In this document: positions 20,821 through 30,920 of the stretch, piece by piece | Numbering within the stretch: position 1 is the first letter of the stretch | Layout of the letters: the number at the start of each line of letters is the position of its first letter | Assembly: GCA_018402525.1 (NCBI GenBank) | Contig: JAGYIR010000010.1 | Span: 1-64,000, forward strand | DNA from: Crocinitomicaceae bacterium | Lineage (GTDB): Bacteria > Bacteroidota > Bacteroidia > Flavobacteriales_D > Crocinitomicaceae | Direction of reading: 5' to 3' | DNA: 64,000 nt | Program-made: the position numbers and the translations under genes | Notes under the pieces: generated by a model | What the model was told of the DNA's origin: nothing | What the model saw: only the letters and a program-made list of their open reading frames with translations | Databases searched by the model: none

Positions 20821-21282
20821 ATGGCAGCTATCACTTGGAGAGTGTTCTTGCTCTCCTTAGTCATGTTGGTATCAACCCTGTTTACTGGCATTGCACGTGC
20901 TCAGCACACGACAGGTACGTTTGTAAAATGTCTCGGTCTTTTGTAGAAGTTTTGTATGGCCTCATGACACCATCATCATGATCATGATGTTGGGGCTGAG
21001 ATCTCCTTGTAGAAGGTATCCCCTTCCTCCTTTACGTTTCTGAGCTCTGAACTAGATATGGGTACATAACTGACATTGTGATGAGTCGATTCTTCAGGTA
21101 ATTCCAATGCAATCAAAGAGGCGCTTGCGGATAGCATTCGGTTAAGAGCAGAAGCGAAGAAGGCAAGCACGCTTGCCAAGCATGGAGGGAATGTTGGCCC
21201 ACAGGCTACGCCTGAAGCGGCAAAGACTAAGAACTTTGCGTTCACAAAGATTGATGTGAACGCAAACCCTACAAATCCGTGA
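20821..21282 (+). CDS. Small secreted protein, family A (92 aa)
   Basis: Unknown function. Exon 1 (20821-20914) encodes a signal peptide (MAAITWRVFLLSLVMLVSTL, cleavage likely after ARA). A 183-nt phase-1 intron follows, then exon 2 (21098-21282). The mature 60 or so residues are Ala/Lys-rich: ALADSIRLRAEAKKASTLA, then TKNFAFTKIDVNANP. This resembles the neighbouring 22041 gene (ADVIRTKAEAQATS ... TKEFAYTNIRF), so the two appear related. The stop TGA is followed within 3 nt by GTGAGT, and an acceptor-like GGCCAG lies at about 21510-21515, suggesting a 3' UTR intron or a longer isoform. Confidence 0.65.
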
Positions 21283-22040
21283 TCAGTGAGTACTGAGACA
21301 ATCCATCTGCGCATCTCCATCATGAGAGATGTGTGTGCTGCAGCACTCGGGACAAAAGTCAGATCCAGCATAGGAACTCTGTGAACCATTCGTCTTGGAA
21401 ATTGCACCGAGTACTACCAGATATTTCGATTTGAAAGACAGTGAGTGCATGGTAGGCTAATAATATATGATAGCTTGTCTTTCTAACTTCACTGATTTGA
21501 TTTGATTTTGGCCAGGCTCACTGGTGGCAGTGTAAAAAATTTCGTCTCTTTCATATCCAATCATTCTTCTCTGAAACCCTGATGATGAGATGTTTGCACG
21601 TTGAACCCTTTTCTCTCCAACGATCTCCTATCTGGCTTCCGGTCACTGCAATTTAAGGTCCTGATCATCAAGACCTGACCCGTGTGACTTCCGCATGCCA
21701 ATGGCATGCCATGCATGGTCGGATTTCCGAGGGTTGACCAGGCGACCCAACCCCCACAATAGGCCCACTTTTTCGATTCTCGCGGATCAAATAATGCAAT
21801 CAATGTTGAAAAGCATATATTACAATGGAGTTGGGTCAATTAATACTTGTGGGGTCACTACATCTGTCTGTGAGAAGAAGTCAGTTACGGCTGGAACAGG
21901 GACATTCTGGGGCATCCGAACAGTAACCAGCACATATTTTGATCAACATGGGGGTTGATAAAGCGACATTTTACTGTATCTATAGTTCACAAAATGATAT
22001 GAATATCACAATTTAGAAGTAGTGGAAACAAAATAGTAGC
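21283..22040. other. Intergenic between two secreted-protein genes
   Basis: These 758 bp hold the 3' region of the 92-aa protein gene and the promoter of the next. The 15-mer CATGCCAATGGCATG occurs at 21694-21708 and again after the next gene at 23175-23189. No further gene is visible. Confidence 0.5.
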
Positions 22041-23094
22041 ATGGGTGTCCTACCTTTACCCATCAGAACTTGTGTTTTCACTGTGTGTGTGCTCATGATT
22101 GGACTCTGGGCAGCAGAGGCCTTGGATGCTCCTCGCCAGGCTCATCTGGAAAGTGTAGTTGAACCGGCAATACATGAGCTCCAAGATTTTGAACAGACCC
22201 AGGTACGAAGGCCACATGATAGGAGACTTAGAGAACGAATAATAGCTGATGCTGTGGCAAATGCTGTGGCTGATGTTATTAGGACTAAAGCAGAAGCTCA
22301 AGCAACTTCAGCAGCACAGCAGACACAAGTGACCCCCTCATCTCCGACAAACACAAAAGAATTTGCATACACTAATATACGATTCAAATCCTTTGTTAAT
22401 GAGGACACATCCAGACAAGATGACTCTTTTCTTCAATCTATACAGGAATCTGCACTGCATGATGCTCAAGAGAAGGATCAGAAAGAACCAACGAAGGCGA
22501 ATCCGCCGGAAGAAAATGCTGATGATCTAGAATCACAACTAAACTTTAAACTCGCGCAGGTGCAGAAGGAGATGAACGAGCTCGAGGAATTGAAGAAAGA
22601 GCTAGCTGCCAGGAAAGCCAAAGAGGCCTCTTCATCAAACCAGAGGAGGCTCCTATCATCCAACCTGAAGTGGCAAGATAGATTCCAAGACACTGGTATT
22701 CGTGGGTGGGATGCTATGAAGCTTGCTAACAAGGTATGTATAAAACAGATGCATAGCGTCATCATGCACAGTCTTGCCAATTGTGTGATTTTTCTTGCAG
22801 AAGAGCGACATGCTTCAGGATGACATCTCCCTTCTCCAAAAAAGGATCAGTGATACAGCTGCCAGCGTGAATGATCGCCTCATAGACCTCCTTAATTTTG
22901 GCACGGAGACACTAAGTCGGGTCGTCGGCTCCCAAGGCGACAGGCAAGTTGTCAGGAGTGACGCCATGAGAACATTCCTTGATGCAGCAAGGGATGTCCA
23001 TCTGGGCAATCTGGGCAAATTCCAGAGCATGCTCGAGTCTGTCATGGACAGTCGCGAGATCAAACACGAGAAGCTATTGAATCGCATCTTCTAG
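22041..23094 (+). CDS. Secreted coiled-coil protein, family A (328 aa)
   Basis: Unknown function. Exons 22041-22733 and 22801-23094, phase 0, intron 67 nt. The N-terminus is a signal peptide (TCVFTVCVLMIGLWAAEA). A central segment (AVADVIRTKAEAQATSAAQ ... TKEFAYTNIRFKS) matches most of the mature 92-aa protein encoded just upstream. A strong coiled coil follows (QVQKEMNELEELKKELAARK), then a dibasic SSNQRRLLSS that could be a processing site. The rest is helical (MLQDDISLLQKRISDTAASV). It looks like a longer paralogue of the first gene with added helical regions. No membrane segment apart from the signal peptide is seen. Confidence 0.7.
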
Positions 23095-23145
23095 AAAGGT
23101 TCCTTGCCCTTCCCACTCGCGCAGGCGTGTGTATTTGATCCCTAG

Positions 23146-23189
23146 GACTCCCATTGGGAGTCTCCCAAAGGGCCCATGCCAATGGCATG
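23146..23189. repeat. Inverted repeat plus shared 15-mer palindrome in a 3' flank
   Basis: GACTCCC-ATT-GGGAGTC at 23146-23162 is a perfect 7-bp-stem hairpin, 51 bp after the stop of the 328-aa secreted protein. CATGCCAATGGCATG at 23175-23189 is a near-perfect palindrome that also occurs at 21694-21708. They may mark 3' end processing or a regulatory site of the downstream gene. Confidence 0.5.
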
Positions 23190-23277
23190 AATGGAACAAG
23201 AAATAAACACATGTACATCTCACAGATACTGTATCAAATTTTAAACTGTTTGTAATCTTCTTATACGAGAGAGCAAC

Positions 23278-24231
23278 ATGAGCCTGACACTTGGAAATTT
23301 GCAAAAACAATGTCACACGTGTAGAGGTTGTCCTAGTGCAGCCCCATTTCATGGTGGACGAATGCACAGGTTTGGAGCAACTATTCCTCTCCATAAACAT
23401 GTTGCTGCTTCAATGATTAAAGAAGCGGCCACTGGCGTTGACTTTCCTCTGGTTGAGAAACTATGGTACGAATCGACGCTTCTGTGTTATCTGAACCAAC
23501 ACAACACGTATGGTGATCCTTTATGGATTCATCGACATGTTTCTATGACCTGTAGGGTTGGTGATGAGATGAGATGTATGGGGGCAAGCAACAGAGTGAA
23601 GAAAATTGCCTTTGTTGGTGTAAAACTGTATGCTATTGGCCTATCTGTGGAGGCACAGCTGGCAGCGAAAGAGCTAGGCGTTAGAGACAGAGGGAATTTC
23701 TTCGAAACTGATGACGATTATTGTTGCGCTCTTGTGGACGGGGCATTCATCAAATCATTGGAGATAGTGCTGGTTAGGAACATCCAAGGGAAGCAATTCA
23801 TAGATGCCATAGATGATTCCTTGCGACCCCGCTTGGCTCTATCTGGTGATCTGGGATCTTTGGAAAAGCTTCAAAACTTTTTTGTCAAGCTAAGTCTTTC
23901 GAAAGGGACCGTCATAAAGATGGTTTTCTGTCAAGACTCAAAGGTGGATATTTGTGTGAGGGAGAGTCGTCCCCCAACTTTTGAGAATGTACGACATATT
24001 ATGGTAGCATCATCTCGTATCTTGCTTGCACTCTGATGTACTTGACTTGCGTTGTAGGAAATACCTGATATCTCCATCGAGTCTCCTTCTCTTTCAAGGG
24101 CACTTTTGGAGTTATATATGGGTTCAGAGAGCATAATCCCAAATGCAAAGGAAGAATGGGCAGGTGGTGCCAAATCTTTATTGGAAAGTGAAAAGATTAG
24201 GAGAGATACGCGCCCGGGAGGGTCTGGATAA
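23278..24231 (+). CDS. Chalcone isomerase-like / fatty-acid-binding fold protein
   Basis: Member of the chalcone-isomerase superfamily; in algae such proteins are usually the non-catalytic fatty-acid-binding (FAP) type in plastids. Three exons: 23278-23465, 23556-23988, 24058-24231 (introns 90 and 69 nt; phases 2, 0), 264 aa. The splices restore family landmarks: ATGVDFPLVEKLWVGDEMR, KKIAFVGVKLYAIGL, KSLEIVLVRNIQGKQFIDA, LSKGTVIKMVF and IESPSLSRALLELYMG, the typical C-terminal helix. Intron 1 is a multiple of three and has no stop, so it can read through. An N-terminal 30-residue region with CHTCRGC and basic residues may be a transit peptide. Function is inferred from family only. It lies among the secreted-protein genes. 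Confidence 0.85.
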
Positions 24232-24691
24232 TTTAATGGCCCAGTGGCAAGCCAACTGAAACTGTAGAGTGGAGCTGCAGCCAAGAGTCTTGGCCCAAGA
24301 CCGTGGTAGCCTCGCTACCAATGATAGGGGAGCGAGCTTGTGATAACAGTGAAACCTTAATAAGGATTTTAAGAGTTCGTGTTCTCGAACCTCCGAGTTC
24401 GTGCGTCCCATGTGCACCCGCCTACAATTCCGTCGTCATATTGATCCTGTCGCCCATCTACGTCGACCGGACAGCATGCGCTAGGAAAGGGCGCCTGCCT
24501 CGACAAGCGGGTTCCGAATGTGTCCCAAATGTGGTCGTTAGAACAAGATTGAATCTCCTATACAGACATGCTTGGACTCTGGAATGGTTCATTACAAAAT
24601 TTCATTAAATTTGTAAGAGTCCCGTCCCATTCTTTCGGAATCTCATACATTTACAAACACTACGTGAAGTAACCAAGCATACAAAAGAAAA
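24232..24691. other. Intergenic, no gene seen
   Basis: 460 bp between the chalcone-isomerase-like stop and the third secreted-protein start. The GTTCGTG/CGAACCTC bases near 24375-24405 loosely resemble a tRNA B box but do not fold into a T arm. No feature is supported. Confidence 0.4.
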
Positions 24692-25573
24692 ATGATTCGT
24701 ACTACCATTGGTCTTTTGGCAATTATTGCCGCTGCCAAGGCTGGATCTGCTGACGAGACAGGTATGTGTTGAACGAATTTCAATAGATGAGGTGTTGCTT
24801 TTGCCAATCCAAAGGAGTTTGTTTCCTATCGAGGGACCAACAGCCTTGGCATATCCCACAATTTTCACCATTTTCTAACATTCGTCAATCATGCTCGTTG
24901 TCTGTTGCTGTACGCAGGGATCAATGAAGTTGTTGACAACATCGGTTCTCAATTGGCCTCCGTCTTCAACTCTGGAAATGGACGCCGCCTCAACAAGGCT
25001 GATGGGGCATTGATCGCAGATGCCAAGGGGTTCCTGGCAGACGCTTTCAACCTCATCAAGGACGTGACCACGAAGGCTGGTGACAAAATGCGATATACAT
25101 TCGATGAGATCAAATCGAGTGACAGGATTCTGACGGATATCATGGGGAGCTATCTTCCTCAAGATTACAAGGATATTTTTGATGGCAGTGTCATTGACAA
25201 GCTTCAGGCAGCTGGTAGCCTTGACGAGGCCTACCAAGTCCTGGAAGATGCTTCTGCTGACTACTGCACCGAACCAGACTATGAGCCATCTACAAAGGAG
25301 CCTACTACATGCGAAGGTCCCAAGGTCGAACTGGCTTTAAAGCCAAAAACCTGCACCATTGATTCAAAGACCCACACCATCGACTGTGTTCCAGCCAGGC
25401 TAGTCCTGTCCAAGACTCCAGGGTCATGCACATTCAAGCATCACACTCCATACACATGGACAGGAAAGGAGTGCAAAATTGAGAAGACTTTCGGAAAAGA
25501 GGATGTTGTAACCAAGGGAGGAGATGAGTACTGGCTCTATCTGGACAAGAATGGTGCTGCACAGCACGCTTAA
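24692..25573 (+). CDS. Secreted cysteine-containing protein (241 aa)
   Basis: Unknown function. Exon 1 (24692-24761) is a signal peptide (MIRTTIGLLAIIAAAKAGSA); a 156-nt phase-1 intron follows, then exon 2 (24918-25573). The exon 1 layout (signal peptide, then an Asp/Thr-Thr-Gly junction in phase 1) parallels the 20821 gene. The N-terminal half is helical and begins INEVVDNIGSQLASVF with a dibasic GRRLNK. The C-terminal half has six Cys (YCTE, TTCEG, KTCTIDS, IDCVP, GSCTF, KECKI) and predicted beta strands, consistent with a disulphide-bonded extracellular domain. Codon use is normal and it is not obviously a transfer. It converges on the MCM-binding protein gene, with 125 bp between stops. 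Confidence 0.7.
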
Positions 25574-25698
25574 GCGTATTTCATTTCTTGCTATTAGCAC
25601 CTAATTTCATTCAGAATAGATAGAACTACAATGTTGGTTCTGTAGTCGATTGTTGTAACAAAGTTCATTAATAGAATTCTTTATACTGATTAGGGTGT

Positions 25699-27656
25699 TT
25701 ATTTAGCCAAATTTGTTGAATCGCAGATCCTATCCTTTCGATGTTTCTCCATTGCCATAACATGCTCCCAGCGCTCCGGAGTAAGCTCGGTTTCGCCATA
25801 GCTCGTGCAAAGCAATCTCGCAATCTGCGTCAATAAAATTCAGGTGAGAACGATGAATCTAACGGAGAAGTTATGCCAAAATAAACGTACATTGAGCCAG
25901 CAATGGAAAGATCCTTCATCAACATTTCCAGAACCTTTCTTCTTCATCTCTACTGTCATATCTCTCAGTAAAACCTCTTCTAGCTCCTTGGGGATCGAGA
26001 ATTCTGAAATTTTGGCGGAAGATAAGTATTCTCTTGCCATAGATATATCTCTATTGGGTAGCCTAGAGCATGCTGTCACGTTTGTTTGAGCACTTCGAGA
26101 GAGAGGAAGCTGCATTTCCCCAACGCCTTTCAAAACAGTCCTTCCCTGGGACAAGATCACAGTAGGATAATCTGTCACCTGATCAATCTGATAAAATTGA
26201 AAATCATACGGTAATTTCTGCGATTGCATGATGGATTGAAGTGCAGATAGGTTCTTGAGACCAATTTCTGATAATTCGCCGGGGGACATGGCAGTTTCAT
26301 CCAACAGTAGAATGCAACCATTGGGCAGCTGCAGTATAGCATCTGACAAAAACGATTGATCGGCAAGCCGAGTCGGGTACCAAAGACTTCTATTCAGTTC
26401 AGCACAGGACAGTTCTAGGTTCATAACACATGGCATCAGGTCAGAGAGAATTGATCTGACTGATGTGCAATAGTGTTTGTCACGTATCCCAGTGATATTC
26501 AAAGAAATGATTCCCAAAGCACCCTGATTCGTTTCCCTTGGTCTCGAGTGCACGCGAGAAATAAGTTGAAGAAGCAAATATTCTGCAGCAAGATCATCTC
26601 CTCCAAGCACCTCTAAGAGGCTATGCTTCACCACCTCCCTGGCCTGGCCCAGAATGCTCTTATCAAAACGACACATGCCGCCTGGGACAGGCGAACTGAG
26701 CGTCTTGACCACTACACCATGCAATCTCGGAGCGATTGATGTTGGAATCTTTGATGCATTCGCATCTTGATCTAGATCCATCTCGCTGCCCTCTTGGGCC
26801 ATTCCTGGAACTCTTGAAAGAATCCCATAAACTTCAATTACATCATTCAATTTGACATTTTTCTCACCATAGATATGAACGACGCAACTACCTTGGGGAA
26901 TATGTCTCAATTGGCTCTCCAAAGGACTCAATGCTCTCGCTTTGCTGCATTGGCCAGGGTTTGTAGTTCGTTTCTGTGGCATATCTGTGTGAGGGTGTTC
27001 ATGTGCTGTATCAGGTGCAAGCTTACTTCCATCCTCGTCAGAGCAAGTAAAAACTCGCTTTTGTCTTAGATGCATTTCACCGGAGCAAGTCTGCAGCGCA
27101 GATGATAATGCAAGTTCATCATGAAGGTTCGTGACCCACTCGGTGCGACCAGGAACTGGAATTGCAAGAATAGGTTGACGCTCGTCGAACTTTTTCTCGC
27201 CATTTTCATAAATTCTTTGTGTATCCACTGCATCTCCATATCGCGTTGATTGCCACTGCCCATCGGGGTCCTGAAACTCTGAAACAAAATACTCTGGATT
27301 TAATGTGTCTTTCACCATACCAATGTACCTCACAAGTGTGTTATTAGGTATCGAGTCCATCGAGGTAGCAGTCAAAAAAGGAACCTACACGTGTACCAGA
27401 ATGAAATATGTTGGTTCGTATGGGCAGGTGGATACATACGTATTCAAAAAGGTGAGAACTGAGGCCCAGGCTGAGACGTCAGAGCTCTTCAAACAAAAGA
27501 CTCGCCACATGAGGTCCGTACCATTTCTGGTGATGCTTGAGAGATAATCTTCGCGAAGTATTCCTCAACGCCGTGATCATTGGGGCGATTCTGCTGTCCA
27601 CGCTGCTCATACAGATTCTTAATCACAGCCAAGGGTCTCATTATTGCGTCTTCCAT
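25699..27656 (-). CDS. ETG1: Mini-chromosome maintenance complex-binding protein (ETG1/MCMBP)
   Basis: Nuclear protein that binds MCM helicase subunits and helps unload them and secure sister-chromatid cohesion. Three exons in phase 0: 27656-27522, 27384-25891, 25824-25699 (introns 137 and 66 nt), 584 aa. Landmarks are NTLVRYIGMVKDTLNPEYF and AIPVPGRTEWV near the N-terminus, an AAA-like middle (GDDLAAEYLLLQLISRVHSR, LPNGCILLLDETAM with Walker-B-like acidic residues) and the C-terminal IARLLCTSYGETELTPERWE, which is supplied by exon 3. The match to plant ETG1 runs end to end. The N-terminal MEDAIMRPLAVIKNLYEQ is the family's conserved start. Confidence 0.92.
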
Positions 27657-27799
27657 CGTGACAAGGGTAGAATTTACCAGGATCAATCCTTATGAAATTA
27701 CAAGAATGCATTCAATCCAATATTATTCAAGGGATACATATATCAAAATTTTAAATTTAATCTTTCTGCAGTATCTGGCCATGGTACTGCGAATTTCCA

Positions 27800-29632
27800 C
27801 TAGTACCCATCATAGGACACATGAATCTGATGAAATGGAAGGCTGGCTCGTAGGATACACGCACTTATTTCATGAGGAGCCTGCGAAAAAGCACTTGAGA
27901 ATCCAAATATTGAGATGGATCTTGTTGATGAGCAAATTTCTATACGGCCGCCTCCCAACACCTCGAGGTTCACAGAATCTTCTACCTGTCTGATCTCGTT
28001 CTTGGCCACCGAGAATATGTGATTGTGATATGCTGCTCTAGGATCACCACGAACAATGAGCCTGCTAGTCTTCCTGTCAGATGATTCAGACTTGAATGAC
28101 ACGCGTAACAAAATATACTTCATCTTGCCATCATTGTCGAGAGGAATGTTGTGCGGAGGAATATTCGGTCCCAAGTTTCGTTGTCCCAACACTTTTTGGA
28201 TGGATTCGCTAATGAGCCTGTTGGCCAACGCATGTTTCCCAGGGATGTGAAAACCAAACATACCTGACTCTTGCTTGTTATCCTTTCGCAGCTCGTTATC
28301 CAGACAAGAAACATGAAACCATCTGGCATCTTCTAGCTCATCTTGATCACAATTTATTTCCGGTAGAGATAGGCCAGGTCGGAAAGCATGAACCTCCTCC
28401 TCTAAGATACCAACATGCTTTGCGGCTACTTGGCCCTCACTGCTCAACAACTGAAATCCTAATGGTGCCATCGCAATATCCTTTGTCTGCGCAGTGAAGC
28501 CAACCATGAGAGATTGAGGAAAAGGCCATGGTTGGCTACTATGATATTCTATTGAACTTGGATCGAGACTGACATCGGATTCTTCTTTGATTTCTCTCAT
28601 ACACGCAGTTTCCAAGGTTTCCCCTACCTCTACAAAACCTGCCAGCAGGGAGTACCTTCCATATTTCCACGATGCTTTCCTTCCCAAAAGAAACCAGTCA
28701 CCATGCATAGCCCCAACTATTACAGCGGGATCTATTCTGGGATACAAAGACCTTGAGGCGTTTCTCTTGCCCTTGACCCTCCTTCCATGCCCACTCAAAA
28801 TGATTTCATTCGCCCGATCACCTGTCTGTGAGCAAAATTGAGTTTTTGAATGCCAGGTAAAAAGTCCACTGGACAAGGCCAGAATAGAGGCATCCTCTGC
28901 ACACATCTTGGGGCCTTCCTTCCTGACATCAATTGAGAAGGCATGCTGGAATTGAATCGGTACATCCTTAACATTATAAGCAAAAACAGCAGTGTTATCC
29001 TTCGTGTAAATCCCTAAAAATATGCAGCCTGGGTCCTCACATTTCAGAGAGATTTGGTTAGGAGTCGCGACAACAGGAACAAACAAGGCCGTTTTGCCCT
29101 CTGCGTCTACAGGTCCCTCGGAATTACAAAATGAACTCGTCACACCATCTTCATATGGTAAGGCCAACGCACATCCATCCAGGAAAAGGACTATCTTTGT
29201 GTCTGGCTGCTGCAATAAGTCTGAAATGGTTGATCCATCACCCCTCAGTACACCAGCTCTGTCCAGAGGAAGAGAGGAGAAGTGACAAGGTTGCACGACC
29301 TGGCGTCCATCTTTCGTCGACTTTAAAGAGCTCAACCCTCCCTCCCTCCCAAATCTGAGCTTCGTGCCGTTGCCTTTCCTCAGAGGAGCACCAGCCTGCC
29401 ACCTGGTCATCTGTCCACTCAGTCCATGTACATCAGGTACTCGTGGGATCGAGTGATATATCAGCGATGAGCAATTCCAGATACATGCGTTTGAGCCAAC
29501 CATGCGTTGCGACGAGAAGAGCCAATGTGGCTGCCTGAAGTGGGTGGCACTTGTGCCCACTCCACCACGGATGACTCTGAAGAATCGCATGAGATACTTA
29601 TATACAGAGTTAGCACCTTTGATGACGCGCAT
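27800..29632 (-). CDS. NUDIX NADH pyrophosphatase fused to a PHPT1/Janus phosphohistidine phosphatase
   Basis: Single exon, 610 aa. Residues 1-45 are Arg-rich and nearly free of acidic residues (organelle presequence-like). Residues about 140-490 are a NudC-type NADH pyrophosphatase: YPRIDPAVIV at 297-306, Nudix box at 332-354 (GFVEVGETLETACMREIKEE) and the family tag SQPWPFPQS at 366-374. Residues 501-610 match animal PHPT1 to its last residues: DGKMKYILLRV, IVRGDPRAAYHNHIF (His536 aligned to catalytic His53), LGGGRIEI, FGFSSAFSQAPHEIS, SYDGY. Two oddities: the zinc ribbon keeps only one of four Cys (FCSQTGD), and the last Gly of the Nudix box is Asp (EESDV). The frame is open throughout, so this is a real fusion or a very tight readthrough. 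Confidence 0.88.
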   Translation of the reverse strand: MRVIKGANSVYKYLMRFFRVIRGGVGTSATHFRQPHWLFSSQRMVGSNACIWNCSSLIYHSIPRVPDVHGLSGQMTRWQAGAPLRKGNGTKLRFGREGGLSSLKSTKDGRQVVQPCHFSSLPLDRAGVLRGDGSTISDLLQQPDTKIVLFLDGCALALPYEDGVTSSFCNSEGPVDAEGKTALFVPVVATPNQISLKCEDPGCIFLGIYTKDNTAVFAYNVKDVPIQFQHAFSIDVRKEGPKMCAEDASILALSSGLFTWHSKTQFCSQTGDRANEIILSGHGRRVKGKRNASRSLYPRIDPAVIVGAMHGDWFLLGRKASWKYGRYSLLAGFVEVGETLETACMREIKEESDVSLDPSSIEYHSSQPWPFPQSLMVGFTAQTKDIAMAPLGFQLLSSEGQVAAKHVGILEEEVHAFRPGLSLPEINCDQDELEDARWFHVSCLDNELRKDNKQESGMFGFHIPGKHALANRLISESIQKVLGQRNLGPNIPPHNIPLDNDGKMKYILLRVSFKSESSDRKTSRLIVRGDPRAAYHNHIFSVAKNEIRQVEDSVNLEVLGGGRIEICSSTRSISIFGFSSAFSQAPHEISACILRASLPFHQIHVSYDGY

Positions 29633-29796
29633 TGGACTTCATGGTTCATTGGCAATGCCATCAGCGGGCGTTTGAATACGGAATTCCGTAGGACACATCC
29701 AGAAAATCAGAGAATGCTCAGTTGATGTATGTTTCTGAGGTCGCGGATGGCCTCCAATTCTATGAATACTAATTCATTGCTATCATTTACATCAAG

Positions 29797-30738
29797 ATGA
29801 ATAAAGATAGTGCAATCTTTGTTGCAGGGGCCAGGGGCCTCGTAGGGAGTGCCATCGTTCGTCGACTACAGGCCTCTGGGTACACGAATGTCTTGTACCC
29901 AAGTAGACAGGAACTTGACTTATCCGATGCAGATCAGGTTAAGAAGTATTTTGAAGGGATGAAACCAGAATATGTGTTCATTGCGGCTGCAAAAGTGGGC
30001 GGGATTCTGGCTAATAATACTCAGCCAGTTGAGTTTCTCCTTGAGAATTTGAAGATCCAGAATACGCTGATTCCTATATCATACGAGTGTGGAGTTAAAA
30101 AGCTGCTTTTTCTTGGTTCAACGTGTATCTACCCTAAATTCTGTGAGCAGCCGATCAAAGAAAGTGCACTTTTGAGTGGTCCCCTGGAGCCAACAAATGA
30201 GGCCTACGCCATTGCTAAGATTGCCGGCATCAAGCTTTGCCAGGCGTATAAAAAGGAATATGGTTTTAACGCTATTTGTGCCCAACCCACGAATTTGTAC
30301 GGACCAAATGATAACTTCAGTTCTACAGGGTCACATGTCATACCAGGGCTCATGAGGCGCATCATGGAGGCAAAGGAAGCGAAATTGGAGAAGATCGCAT
30401 GCTGGGGCACAGGCACACCTACCAGGGAGTTTTTGTTTGTAGATGATCTCGCAGATGCCTGCATTTTTTTGATGGATTCGTATGATGGTATTGACATTGT
30501 CAATGTGGGAACGGGGGATGAAATTTCCATTGCTGATCTAACCAAACTCATTTGTGAACAAGTTGGGTGGGAAGGAGAAATAGAATGGGATACCTCAAAG
30601 CCTGATGGTACTCCCAGAAAGGTGTGTGACATCTCCAAATTAAAGAGTCTCGGTTGGAATCCCAAAGTGGACCTAGCAAAGGGGATTGAGTTGACGCTGT
30701 CATGGTTCAAAGAGCACCAGAATTCTATTCGCACTTGA
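29797..30738 (+). CDS. GER1: GDP-L-fucose synthase (GDP-4-keto-6-deoxymannose epimerase/reductase)
   Basis: Converts GDP-4-keto-6-deoxy-D-mannose to GDP-L-fucose with NADPH in the cytosol, for glycan and polysaccharide fucosylation. Single exon, 313 aa, normal family length. An SDR fold: NADP-binding GARGLVG (11-17), catalytic Ser in GSTCIYP (108), and YxxxK as Tyr137-Lys141 (YAIAK). Other family blocks are AAAKVGGILANNTQP, PTNLYGPNDNF and GTGTPTREFLFVDDLA. Its start lies 165 bp from the divergent NUDIX-PHPT gene. Confidence 0.95.
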   Translation: MNKDSAIFVAGARGLVGSAIVRRLQASGYTNVLYPSRQELDLSDADQVKKYFEGMKPEYVFIAAAKVGGILANNTQPVEFLLENLKIQNTLIPISYECGVKKLLFLGSTCIYPKFCEQPIKESALLSGPLEPTNEAYAIAKIAGIKLCQAYKKEYGFNAICAQPTNLYGPNDNFSSTGSHVIPGLMRRIMEAKEAKLEKIACWGTGTPTREFLFVDDLADACIFLMDSYDGIDIVNVGTGDEISIADLTKLICEQVGWEGEIEWDTSKPDGTPRKVCDISKLKSLGWNPKVDLAKGIELTLSWFKEHQNSIRT

Positions 30739-30820
30739 ATATGTGCGTGGAGTGGATTGTCTCTTCTTCGGAAATATTCTATTGTTGCGACGAAGTATAT
30801 ATATCTTGTACATATGAACA

Positions 30821-30854
30821 CATACATACATACATACATACATACATACATACA
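30821..30854. repeat. (CATA)n microsatellite
   Basis: About 8.5 copies of the tetramer CATA, in the convergent 3' region between the GDP-fucose synthase and Sec14-like genes. Confidence 0.9.
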
Positions 30855-30920
30855 GGCTAAGAAATTTGTAGTTGACAATGGATAAACTGCATGCCTAGTG
30901 TCACCATATGACTCCTCCCA

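Noticed and set aside
24370-24405. Possible tRNA on the minus strand (GGTTCGAG)
   Set aside because: The flanking bases do not form a T stem or an acceptor stem.
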